Origin: Burkholderiales bacterium
Lineage (GTDB): Bacteria; Pseudomonadota; Gammaproteobacteria; Burkholderiales; Burkholderiaceae_C
NCBI GenBank assembly: GCA_016191525.1
Contig: JACPOK010000005.1
Coordinates: 1-47,929, forward strand
Direction of reading: 5' to 3'
DNA: 47,929 nt
Made by a program: the position numbers and the translations under genes. Shown in pieces: positions 17,011 to 24,602 of this stretch. The stretch's first letter is position 1. The number at the start of each line of letters is the position of its first letter. The notes beneath the pieces were generated by a model. The model did not search any database. It had not been told where the DNA came from and worked only from the letters and a program-made list of their open reading frames with translations.

Positions 17011-17651
17011 GCTTTCTGGCGTGACGGTGCTGCGGTCGGCGCCGCGCGAGGGACTGGAACAAGCCGGCCACGGTTGGTAGGCCGCGTTGTGGCTCAGCCT
17101 GTTCTCGATGGTGACTTCATCGTCGTGGCGCAGTGGGTCGTGCGCCGCATGCCGCCGACCTGCGGGGGCTCCGGGACCACCGTCCGGCCGGCCGTGACAT
17201 CTGGCGCGACCGGCTGGCACGCTGATTCGGCATGCGCCCGCGCGATTGATGACGTTCTGAGCACCAACGCGGCGAGTTGGCAAGGCGAGCACGGTACCAG
17301 CAGCTGCGGCTCGTCGCCGGGCAGCCCTGAACATGAGCAGCCTCTGAAGGTACGTTGAACACGTTCAAAATTTTTCAACTGCGAATCCCTCACCGCCCAA
17401 CGTGGCAAGTCTGGGGCGAGAGCTAACGCGGCCGTCCGCCCCAGTCCTAGCCCGCGAGCGACCGGAGAACCGCGTGATGGAGCTTTGAAGCGGAACGGCC
17501 GCACCTGGCCGAGGCCGTGTGAAAACTCGTGCGGAGCACGATCTTGGGGGTGCTTGAACCCTTGCTCGCCGCGATCGGCTCCCCTAGATCGATCTGAGAG
17601 GTCGCTTCTTGAACTGAGCGCGGTCGAATCGAGTTTTACACAGCGTCGGCT
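17011..17651. other. Stretch without a supportable gene, between repeat blocks
   Basis: Frames on both strands overlap each other and show no family motif or ribosome-binding site. The corresponding interval between blocks A and B in copy 1 (10588-11137) holds the thioesterase gene, which has no counterpart here. No terminator or RNA gene was noticed. Confidence 0.5.
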
Positions 17652-17866
17652 GGAAGCAGACGTTCACGTCGGCCGGTCCGGATCTCGCGCCGAAGGAAGG
17701 TAAAGGTCGGTAACCAGGTCCTGTGCTCGCACTGCCGGGCCTACCTTCACGTGGTGGAAGATCTTTGGGTAGAAGCCGAGCACTTCGCCACCGTCATTCA
17801 TTACAGCTCTCGCCAGCGTTGCGCGGTCGACTGACGCTCGGCGGCGGCCGTATGGGACAACTGGCG
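17652..17866 (+). repeat. Diverged repeat block B, copy 2
   Basis: It matches 11138-11352 in direct orientation. The following bases to 18063 hold no clear gene; they separate this repeat from the stop codon of the next Bug gene. Confidence 0.78.
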
Positions 17867-18063
17867 CGCTTAATGCCCGAGTGTTTGGATTTCGTACCCT
17901 TGCATAAGGGCGATTCCTTCTACCCATGGTGCAGCGAAGCCTCGAACAAGAAGTTCCAGGAACGGAGTGTCCGCGTTGTAGCGAGCGGAGGCAGAGACGC
18001 TGCGCGGCCCCACCCTATATGCCGGGCAACACGGCACTCGGCCGGCAGTCCCGGCGGGGCCCG

Positions 18064-19038
18064 CTACTCCGCCTTCAAGTTTGCGAACTTCGCTGCCTGC
18101 GTAATCCGCTTGCTCTCCGAGGAGATTGCAGCCCGCGCCTGTTCAGGTGTTCCTCCAATGGCTTCCACGCCTGCCTTTTGAAGCTGCTCCGCGACCTCGG
18201 GCGAGCGGACGGCTTTGGCGATCTCCGCACTCAGTTTCGTGATGACCTCGTCTGGAGTTCCTGGCTTTGCCAAAACGACCACGTTGAACGCGAAGTCGAA
18301 GCCCGGAATCTTCTCGGCGAGCGCAGGGATGTTTGGCGTAGCGGGCGAACGCTTGGCGCTGTTGATCGCGATCAGCTTCGCTCGTCCATCCTTCACGAAT
18401 CCCATCAGCGAAGGCGGCGACGCAAACGTCATCTCAACTTCGCCCCCGACCATGGCCGGGACCGACACCGAGCTGCCCTTGAAAGGGATGTGAGTAATGA
18501 AAAGCCCCAGACCCGACTTCATCGCCTCGGCGGTCAGATGGTGGATGCTGCCGATACCCGATGAGCCGTAATTCAGCGCTCCCGGCTTTGCCTTGATCTC
18601 GGCGATCAGTTCATCTAGGTTGTTTGCCCGGACCTTCGGGTTGACCGCCAGATAGAGCGGCGCGATTCCAATCAGCGACACCGGCACGAAGTCCTTGGTC
18701 GTGTCGAACGGTGGCTTCCGCTGCAGCACACCCGCCGTCGCCAGCATGGGCACGTCGGTAACGATGAAGGCGTATCCATCCGCGGGCGCCTGGGCCAACG
18801 CGTTGGCGGCGACTGCACCCGAACCGCCCGCCTTGTTTTCTACCACGACCGACTGACCCATGGTGTTGGTGAGCTTCTGTCCCACCATGCGAGCGACCGT
18901 ATCGGGCAGGCCGCCTGCCGAGTACGGAACGATGAACTTGATCGGCTTGGAAGGATAGGACTGGGCCTGTGCGGAGCCGGACAAGACGCTTAGCGCGACG
19001 GCGGCGGCGAGACTCATCGTTGCCATAGGGGATTTCAT
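18064..19038 (-). CDS. Bug-family solute-binding receptor
   Basis: This 324-residue receptor uses ATG 19038 (GGAG six bases upstream); an in-frame ATG at 19068 is less likely. The signal peptide has a hydrophobic core (SLAAAVALSVLSGSAQA) before QSYPSKPIKFIVPYSAGGLP. Internal Bug motifs include VVVENKAGGSGAVAANALA, SSGIGSIHHLTAEAMKS and HIPFKGSSVSVPAMVGGEVE. It is transcribed alone: the next gene upstream is 130 bp away and is another Bug gene. Its LPDTVARMV segment is close to the Bug protein at 35620-36603 (LPDTVARWV), so those two may be the nearest paralogues. The leader region contains a dyad also seen at the phthalate promoter. Confidence 0.92.
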   Translation of the reverse strand: MKSPMATMSLAAAVALSVLSGSAQAQSYPSKPIKFIVPYSAGGLPDTVARMVGQKLTNTMGQSVVVENKAGGSGAVAANALAQAPADGYAFIVTDVPMLATAGVLQRKPPFDTTKDFVPVSLIGIAPLYLAVNPKVRANNLDELIAEIKAKPGALNYGSSGIGSIHHLTAEAMKSGLGLFITHIPFKGSSVSVPAMVGGEVEMTFASPPSLMGFVKDGRAKLIAINSAKRSPATPNIPALAEKIPGFDFAFNVVVLAKPGTPDEVITKLSAEIAKAVRSPEVAEQLQKAGVEAIGGTPEQARAAISSESKRITQAAKFANLKAE

Positions 19039-19058
19039 GAACACTCCGGTTGACGTTG

Positions 19059-19092
19059 ATCGATGCACGAATTAGCTTCGATGACTAAGTAT
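19059..19092. promoter_or_regulatory. ATCGA...TCGAT dyad with GACTAAGTAT, upstream of Bug gene
   Basis: ATCGA (19059-19063) and TCGAT (19078-19082) form a dyad with a 14-bp spacer, directly followed by GACTAAGTAT (19083-19092). The same 10-mer occurs at 35274-35283 in the phthalate promoter region, also with ATCGA and TCGAT half-sites. It lies 20-55 bp upstream of the Bug start at 19038, a plausible operator or promoter position. Confidence 0.4.
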
Positions 19093-19174
19093 CTCCGCGC
19101 GGGTGTGTTCGTGACCGGGGATTTACCCTGATTGAGAGCGCAAGCAACATGGCGGAAGCCCGGCCTTCACCGGT

Positions 19175-20152
19175 CTACTCGAGTTCAATCTTGGACTTGC
19201 GGATCAGGTCTCCCCAGACCTCGGCATCCTTCATCGCACGTGCCTTGATCTGTTCAGCGGTGCCAACAAGAGGTGTGAGCGCCATCCCAGTCATCTTGTT
19301 GCGAATCTCGGGATCCTTCAGGAGCTCTTGCACGTGCTGGTTCAGCTTCGACACGTGCTCCGGCTTCATGTTGGCCGGCCCGACCAACGCGTACCAGCCT
19401 GGCATAGAGGGCACGTCGTACCCGAGTTCCTTAAATGTAGGCACGTTGGGCAGATCTGGCAGCCGCTGCTCACCCATGACGGCCAGGCCGGCCAGACGCC
19501 CGTCACGGATCAGCGGGCCCGAACTGTTAGGGATACCGACGGTGACCTCCACTTCCCCCCCTTGCAGCGCCGTAAAGATGGGTGTGGAGCCCTTGTATGG
19601 GACGTGCGTCAACTTGACCCCCATCCGATCAGCAATCATCTCCGCCGCAAGATGGCTGCTGTTGCCCACGCCAGCGCTCGCATAATTCACTGAGCCCTCG
19701 CTCTTCTTGGCCCGTTCGGAGAATTCCTTGAGGTTGGTGATGCCGCTCGCTTTGCTAGCCACGAAAACGAAGGCCGTATCCGCCACCGGTGCGATGTACG
19801 CGAAGTCTGTGAAGGGCCGGTACGGCAACTGCTTGTAGAGCGACTGGTTAAAACTTAGCACGGAGACTCCGGTGAGCAGCAACGTGTAGCCGCCGCTGGT
19901 GTCTCCCTTGACGAGATTGGCCGCCAGTACGCCGTTTGCGCCGGGCCGGTTCTCCACCACGATCGACTGTCCAATTCGCGGGCCGATCTTCTCGGCCATC
20001 ATCCGGGCGAGGATGTCGCCGCCCGAGGCTGGAGCCTGTGGAACGATGATCCTAATCGGTCGGTTCGGGTAGGCGTCCTGCGCTTGGACACCAGCAGTGA
20101 GGAGGGGAACGGCAGCGGCGGCCGCCATCAACGCGATCAAAACATTCTTCAT
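19175..20152 (-). CDS. Bug-family solute-binding receptor
   Basis: This 325-residue receptor has a signal peptide (MKNVLIALMAAAAAVPLLTAGVQA before QDAYPNRPIRIIVP). The usual VPYxxGG loop is altered to VPQAPASGGDILARMM. Other family features are VVENRPGANGVLAANLV, YASAGVGNSSHLAAEMIADR, THVPYKGSTPIFTALQGGEV and PNVPTFKELGYDVPSMPGWY. It lies 19 bp downstream of the first alpha/beta hydrolase on the same strand and is probably the last gene of a hydrolase-hydrolase-receptor operon. It may bind the substrate or product of the hydrolases. Confidence 0.92.
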   Translation of the reverse strand: MKNVLIALMAAAAAVPLLTAGVQAQDAYPNRPIRIIVPQAPASGGDILARMMAEKIGPRIGQSIVVENRPGANGVLAANLVKGDTSGGYTLLLTGVSVLSFNQSLYKQLPYRPFTDFAYIAPVADTAFVFVASKASGITNLKEFSERAKKSEGSVNYASAGVGNSSHLAAEMIADRMGVKLTHVPYKGSTPIFTALQGGEVEVTVGIPNSSGPLIRDGRLAGLAVMGEQRLPDLPNVPTFKELGYDVPSMPGWYALVGPANMKPEHVSKLNQHVQELLKDPEIRNKMTGMALTPLVGTAEQIKARAMKDAEVWGDLIRKSKIELE

Positions 20153-20171
20153 GGTCGTTTTCCTTAGCTCA

Positions 20172-21140
20172 TCAAAAGCTGTTCGGTCTCCGAGAGGCCG
20201 TCAATTCCACAGAGCGCGCAAAGGCGCCGACTATCTCGTCAAAGACCTGGGGCTGCTCCCGGAAAGGCATGTAACCTGTGCGAGCGACAAGGCACAGCCG
20301 CGTCAGGGGCTGGCGGGCCTGGATCAGGTTGAAAACCGCGCGGGCGAACGCAATCGATGAATTCGAATCTCGACTCGTGCCCCACTGCTGGACATAGTCG
20401 GCCGATGTCATCGGATCCTCCGTACCCCAGAGCACCAGCGTGGGCACATGAATGCCGCGCTCGCGCAGGTGTACGTAGACCTCGAGCTTTGCCTTATTGG
20501 TCGAACGCAGCAGTTGCAGTTGCACTTCCCTAGACCGCAGGTGCTCTTGGGCTTGGGTAAAGCGGTAGGTCGACGTGGAGTCGACGGCTGCATCCAGGAA
20601 GCACCCCTGAGAAACATGGTGCGGGTTGACAGACTGCCGCTCCAAGATCCAGGCTTGACTGCCGCGGCTGTAGGGTGGCTGTGGTGCCGCGGCCAAGGTT
20701 AGGTTAGGCACCGCGTCACCCGAAGGCGACACCGCTGCGGCATTTACGACCACGCATGAGCGCGCCAAGGCTGGACTGCGAATCGCCAACAACAGCGCCA
20801 CCATGGCGCCGTGGTCGTGTCCGACGAGGTGTGCCCGCTCCACCCCTATGACGGACAGTAAGTCTCCTAAATGCCCGACCATGGCATCGAAGCTGTAGTG
20901 CTCTGCTACGGTCGGGTACCCGGTGCCGCCTTGTCCCAGCAGGTCGGGCGCGATCACGCGGAAGTCCCTTGCCAGGCGAGCGAGGTTCTGTTCCCACATC
21001 CAAGCGCTAGCGCCAACCCCATCTTGGGAGAACAGTCCACTGTGCAGCAGCAGCAGGACTGATCCTCCCTGCCCCGCTTCGATGTATTCGGTCCGGATGC
21101 CCCGGACCTCCACGGCTTTCCGTTCAAACGGCTTGTTCAT
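20172..21140 (-). CDS. Alpha/beta hydrolase with atypical active site
   Basis: This 322-residue alpha/beta-hydrolase-fold protein starts at ATG 21140, overlapping the end of the upstream hydrolase by 17 bp. The nucleophile elbow reads GHDHGAM, placing Asp109 where serine hydrolases have Ser; this resembles epoxide hydrolases and haloalkane dehalogenases. The acid is probably Asp in LVLWGTEDPM. At the catalytic His position the sequence reads ARTGYMPFREQP, so Tyr290 (codon TAC) replaces the His seen in its neighbour as SAGHHPYREHP. A C-to-T change would give this. The enzyme may therefore be inactive, use another His, or have a changed chemistry. It follows a hydrolase and precedes a Bug receptor in one operon. 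Confidence 0.88.
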   Translation of the reverse strand: MNKPFERKAVEVRGIRTEYIEAGQGGSVLLLLHSGLFSQDGVGASAWMWEQNLARLARDFRVIAPDLLGQGGTGYPTVAEHYSFDAMVGHLGDLLSVIGVERAHLVGHDHGAMVALLLAIRSPALARSCVVVNAAAVSPSGDAVPNLTLAAAPQPPYSRGSQAWILERQSVNPHHVSQGCFLDAAVDSTSTYRFTQAQEHLRSREVQLQLLRSTNKAKLEVYVHLRERGIHVPTLVLWGTEDPMTSADYVQQWGTSRDSNSSIAFARAVFNLIQARQPLTRLCLVARTGYMPFREQPQVFDEIVGAFARSVELTASRRPNSF

Positions 21141-22047
21141 TGCAGCAGTTCCTCGATTCTCGATCACTGATGGACGAAATGAATGCGTGCATCAGATCGT
21201 TGAAGTGCTCTGGATGCTCGCGATAAGGGTGGTGGCCGGCACTGTTCATCACGTGCATCGTGGTTCGCGGCTCCCGACTGGCGATGATGTGGAACAGGTC
21301 GATGCCTCTCTCGATCAAGGCAGTGCGGTCCTCGGTGCCCCAGACGAGCTGCGTGGGCCGCCCCATGCCCTGCTGCGCCAGACGCTGCAGAGTGTCCTTC
21401 TTCAGACGCATCAACTCGGGGACGAACAGCATGGCCTTGAGGCCTTCCTGTTCCATCTTGCGAACGCTCTCGACGTACTTGGGCAGCGCGAACACCTTCA
21501 TCGCCTCGTCTAGGAAGTCGTCGTCGACAACATCCTTGTTATGCTCGCATCGCTCGAAGAGCCACTTCTGGCCTTCGCGGGTGAAGTGCGGATGAGGCGT
21601 TCCGCCGAGCACCACCTCGTTCAGTCCGACGCCCGGAGCTAGCGTGCTCGTATTGACGAGCGTGCACGACCGCACGTACTGTGGGTAGTCGAGCGTCAGG
21701 CACGCGACCGCCATGGCACCACGCGACTGGCCTGCCACGTGAACCCCTTGCAAACCCAGGGTCCGCACAAATCCGCCCAAGTGGCGCACCACCGCATCCA
21801 TCGTGTAGTCCTCGTCGCGCGCCGGATTGTCCGTATAGCCCTGTCCGAGCTTGTCCACGGCAATCACGCGGTACCGCTCGGATAGCGGACAGAAGTTCCG
21901 GTCCCAGCTCTCCACGATCGATGCCGCATCGCCCGCCCCGAAATTCCCCCCGGTTACCAGCAGGATCGGCTCGCCCGTCCCGGCCTCGAAGTAGCGCGTC
22001 TGGATGCCGTCCACGTCGATCCATCGGGGATCTACACTCATTGCCAT
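21124..22047 (-). CDS. Alpha/beta hydrolase (Ser-Asp-His type)
   Basis: This 307-residue alpha/beta-fold hydrolase starts at ATG 22047 with AAGGGA eight bases upstream. The triad is visible: Ser108 in AGQSRGAMA, Asp in VWGTEDRTAL, and His in NSAGHHPYREHPEHF. The early GNFGAGDAASIVESWDRNF replaces the usual HGGGPG oxyanion loop. Such proteins include C-C bond hydrolases of meta-cleavage pathways, lactonases and esterases; the sequence alone does not decide. It is the first gene of a hydrolase pair followed by a Bug receptor and is divergent from a LysR regulator 101 bp away, which probably controls the operon. Confidence 0.9.
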   Translation of the reverse strand: MAMSVDPRWIDVDGIQTRYFEAGTGEPILLVTGGNFGAGDAASIVESWDRNFCPLSERYRVIAVDKLGQGYTDNPARDEDYTMDAVVRHLGGFVRTLGLQGVHVAGQSRGAMAVACLTLDYPQYVRSCTLVNTSTLAPGVGLNEVVLGGTPHPHFTREGQKWLFERCEHNKDVVDDDFLDEAMKVFALPKYVESVRKMEQEGLKAMLFVPELMRLKKDTLQRLAQQGMGRPTQLVWGTEDRTALIERGIDLFHIIASREPRTTMHVMNSAGHHPYREHPEHFNDLMHAFISSISDRESRNCCNEQAV

Positions 22048-22148
22048 TTGATGTCCCTTTCTACTCGCCACACATTGTTGGTCGCCACAGCCGCTTCCGG
22101 AAGTGACACCAGCGAGATGCGGCGTTCCACCAGTGAAACGGGTGAACG

Positions 22149-23063
22149 ATGACGGACTTCGATCCCGTCGACATGTTCCTCTTCGCCAAGGTCGTGGAGC
22201 ACGGCAGCCTCAGCAGCGCATCGCGCTTGACGGGGACGCCGAAGGCAACCATCAGCCGTGCCATGTCCCGGCTGGAGCACAAGTTGCAGGCCAGGTTGCT
22301 CGAGCGCAGCGTGCGCAGGACCACAGCCACCGAAGCCGGACAGGTGTTCTACGAATACTGTCGCCGTGTAAGCTCTGCCATCGAAGAGGCGCAGGATGCC
22401 GTTGGCGCCCTGCAGGGCAAGGTCCGTGGGACGCTCAAGGTCGGCTCCTCGCTGACGATCGGCCAGACGCTGCTGAACAAGCTCATTCCCGACTTCGTTG
22501 CTTGCCACCCGGACCTGCGGGTCAACCTCGAGCTGACGAACCGCAACATCGACCTGGTCGAAGAAGGCTTCGACGTGGCGCTGCGCGCCGGGCCGTTACC
22601 CGATTCCACCCTGGTGGCGCGCGAACTCGCGTCGCTGGTGTACGGCGTATTCTCGAGTCCTCAATACCTGTCAGCGAAAGGAGCACCGAAGCATCCGTGC
22701 GAACTCGAAGGGACCTGGGTGGTGGACAACTTCTCCGGCCGGGCCAGCGTCACCTGGGGGTTCACCAGTGCTACATGCGAGCCGGTTTCGATCGAGGTCA
22801 AACCGCGGCTGGACTTCAACGACGCGGTCATGCGTCGGGAGGCCCTGGTCAAGGGCGCCGGCATCGGTCGAGTACCCAGGTGGATCTGCCAGGGCGCCCT
22901 GGACTCAGGTGCCCTTGTCGAAGTCCTTCCCGACTGGACCTGCGACCGCGTGGTTCGCGTGTACGCGCTGTGGCCGAGCCGCCGCTATCCGACCCCCCGG
23001 CTACGGGCCTTCCTGGATCACCTGGAAAAGCACCTGCCGCCGCTGCTGGGCACACAGCGCTGA
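22149..23063 (+). CDS. LysR-family transcriptional regulator
   Basis: This 304-residue regulator has an N-terminal winged HTH (residues about 5-64: VDMFLFAKVVEHGSLSSASR, then PKATISRAMSRLEHKLQARL) and a LysR substrate-binding domain (VGSSLTIGQTLLNKLIPDF, then VNLELTNRNIDLVEEGFDVA). The protein is full length for the family. It is divergent from the two hydrolases and Bug gene, the classic arrangement for a LysR protein controlling the neighbouring catabolic operon. The effector is unknown. Its 3' end converges on the cupin gene with 27 bp between the stop codons. Confidence 0.95.
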   Translation: MTDFDPVDMFLFAKVVEHGSLSSASRLTGTPKATISRAMSRLEHKLQARLLERSVRRTTATEAGQVFYEYCRRVSSAIEEAQDAVGALQGKVRGTLKVGSSLTIGQTLLNKLIPDFVACHPDLRVNLELTNRNIDLVEEGFDVALRAGPLPDSTLVARELASLVYGVFSSPQYLSAKGAPKHPCELEGTWVVDNFSGRASVTWGFTSATCEPVSIEVKPRLDFNDAVMRREALVKGAGIGRVPRWICQGALDSGALVEVLPDWTCDRVVRVYALWPSRRYPTPRLRAFLDHLEKHLPPLLGTQR

Positions 23064-23090
23064 AGCAGTGCCATCCCGAAGTCCGGCACC

Positions 23091-23615
23091 TTACTCGAAG
23101 AGCCGCTCTGGATCGAGCACCACCGGCACTTCCTTGTTCTCTTTCGAGTAGCCGTCGAAGGGCCGGCCCTCCTCGTCGACACGTGCAAGGATGTCTGCGT
23201 CGGGATCGTGCGCAGCTCCGACGCGGAGCATCACAAGGGGCTCGTCGCCCTCTCGCGCCTGGAATCGGTAGCACGCTCCAGCAGGTAGCAGCACGCAATC
23301 GTTGCGCGCCACCTGGCGCGCTTCGCCGCGCGGGCCGTAGAAGGTGGCGGCGCCCTGCATGACCACGAACAGGTGGTCCTCGTTGGTGTGAGCGTGCAGT
23401 TCGTTCTCGCCGCCGCTCGCATAGGTCTTAAGCACCACGTTCATGTAGCGCGATGCGCCCAGCACCTGATTAGTCCGGCCCCGCGTGGGCAGACGCGCGC
23501 GCATGTGAAAGAAGCTGGGCAGCTCGGAGCGGGCCATTTCAGTCATGGCGTTCGTCCACTCCCGGGCGTTGTGGACGATGGGCGCGATGAAGCGTTCGCT
23601 GATGCCAGAGCTCAT
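23091..23615 (-). CDS. Cupin-domain protein
   Basis: This 174-residue protein starts at ATG 23615 (MSSGISERF) with AGGAG seven bases upstream. The same frame stays open to 24596, but that extension lies antisense-register across the EamA gene and is not credible. Cupin motif 1 is GGENELHAHTNEDHLFVVMQG (split: His, His and Glu ligands present) and motif 2 lies around NDCVLLPAGACYRFQA. It is the last gene of the Bug - ThDP enzyme - EamA - cupin operon. It could be a small dioxygenase, isomerase or ligand-binding accessory; the fold alone does not tell. Confidence 0.9.
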   Translation of the reverse strand: MSSGISERFIAPIVHNAREWTNAMTEMARSELPSFFHMRARLPTRGRTNQVLGASRYMNVVLKTYASGGENELHAHTNEDHLFVVMQGAATFYGPRGEARQVARNDCVLLPAGACYRFQAREGDEPLVMLRVGAAHDPDADILARVDEEGRPFDGYSKENKEVPVVLDPERLFE

Positions 23616-23653
23616 GAGGGGGTCTCCTGTAAACGATGGGCCTGCGGCCGCCG

Positions 23654-24571
23654 CTAGCGACCTGTCCGATCCAGCAGGATCAGCAACGTTCCGCCGAATC
23701 CCAGGGTGGCGGCCACCACGACGGCACGTGTCAACCGTTCGCGAGCGCCGAGGATCCCTACCGTGAGTCCGATGGTGAAGAAAACCTCGAGCGAAACGAT
23801 CAACGACACCCGAGTCACGGTGCTCCGATCGATGGCGAGGAAGAACAGGATTTGCCCGGCCGAGGCCAGCACGCCGGTGGCGAATAGCCAGGGGTTGAAC
23901 CGGGTGAAGGTGCTGTGCACCGCTTGCCGATAGCTCGGCACCACCGTGGCGGTCGCCAGAAACAGCAACGCCCCGGTGACGGCGCCAATCGCCACACCCA
24001 GCAGTGCGTTGGGCATAACGTCCAAGCCCCACTTGCGAGCGACATTTCCTGCGGCATAGGCAAGGGCCGAAATCGTGCCGTACCATAGCCCTGGGTTGGC
24101 TAGCCAGCCACGGCGCGCCAGGGCCGCAGGCACAGGCGCGTGCAGCGACTCCCGCAGCAACACGCCGAATCCGGCGAAGATGAGCGCCATGCCCCCCACG
24201 AGCACGGCGGACAGCGGCTCTCCCAGCAAGGTCACAGCTAGCAGCACGGAGAACAACGGCATAAGCCGCTTGACGGACGTGCCGCGCATCGCACCCAGCC
24301 ACTGTATGCTGGAGTGCAGGAACACGCGACCGACGAAGATGCTCAGGAACCCCGCCAGCGCGAACCACAGAACGCCCTCCGTATCCAGCTGAACACCGCT
24401 TGCACCGAAGGTCAGCCATAGTCCACCTGACAGTAACGCCGTGAGCAGGATCGAAAGGAAGGCACCGTTTTCCGCGGCCTGGCCGTCTCCGGACACCGAG
24501 CCGCGCGCGATGGTAACGTTCGCCGCAGACCAGAACAGCGTCGCACACAACGCCAGAAGATCGCCATTCAC
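23654..24571 (-). CDS. EamA/DMT-superfamily transporter
   Basis: This 305-residue integral membrane protein has about ten hydrophobic helices arranged as two EamA repeats (residues ~5-140 and ~155-300). Visible segments include LLALCATLFWSAANVTIARG, GVLWFALAGFLSIFVGRVFL and LIVSLEVFFTIGLTVGILGA. The GTG at 24571 is used as start. The family exports metabolites, amino acids or related compounds across the inner membrane. It lies 31 bp after the ThDP enzyme and 38 bp before the cupin gene in the same operon. A role in exporting a product or toxic intermediate of that pathway is inferred. Confidence 0.92.
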   Translation of the reverse strand: MNGDLLALCATLFWSAANVTIARGSVSGDGQAAENGAFLSILLTALLSGGLWLTFGASGVQLDTEGVLWFALAGFLSIFVGRVFLHSSIQWLGAMRGTSVKRLMPLFSVLLAVTLLGEPLSAVLVGGMALIFAGFGVLLRESLHAPVPAALARRGWLANPGLWYGTISALAYAAGNVARKWGLDVMPNALLGVAIGAVTGALLFLATATVVPSYRQAVHSTFTRFNPWLFATGVLASAGQILFFLAIDRSTVTRVSLIVSLEVFFTIGLTVGILGARERLTRAVVVAATLGFGGTLLILLDRTGR

Positions 24572-24602
24572 GTTGGTCCAAATGTCGGCGAGACATTCAC
24601 GT

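Noticed and set aside
23616..24596. Long minus-strand extension upstream of the cupin gene (the frame is open for about 500 codons in total)
   Set aside because: It overlaps the EamA transporter gene in another register, has Arg/Gly-rich low-complexity content, and the cupin has its own ATG and ribosome-binding site at 23615.
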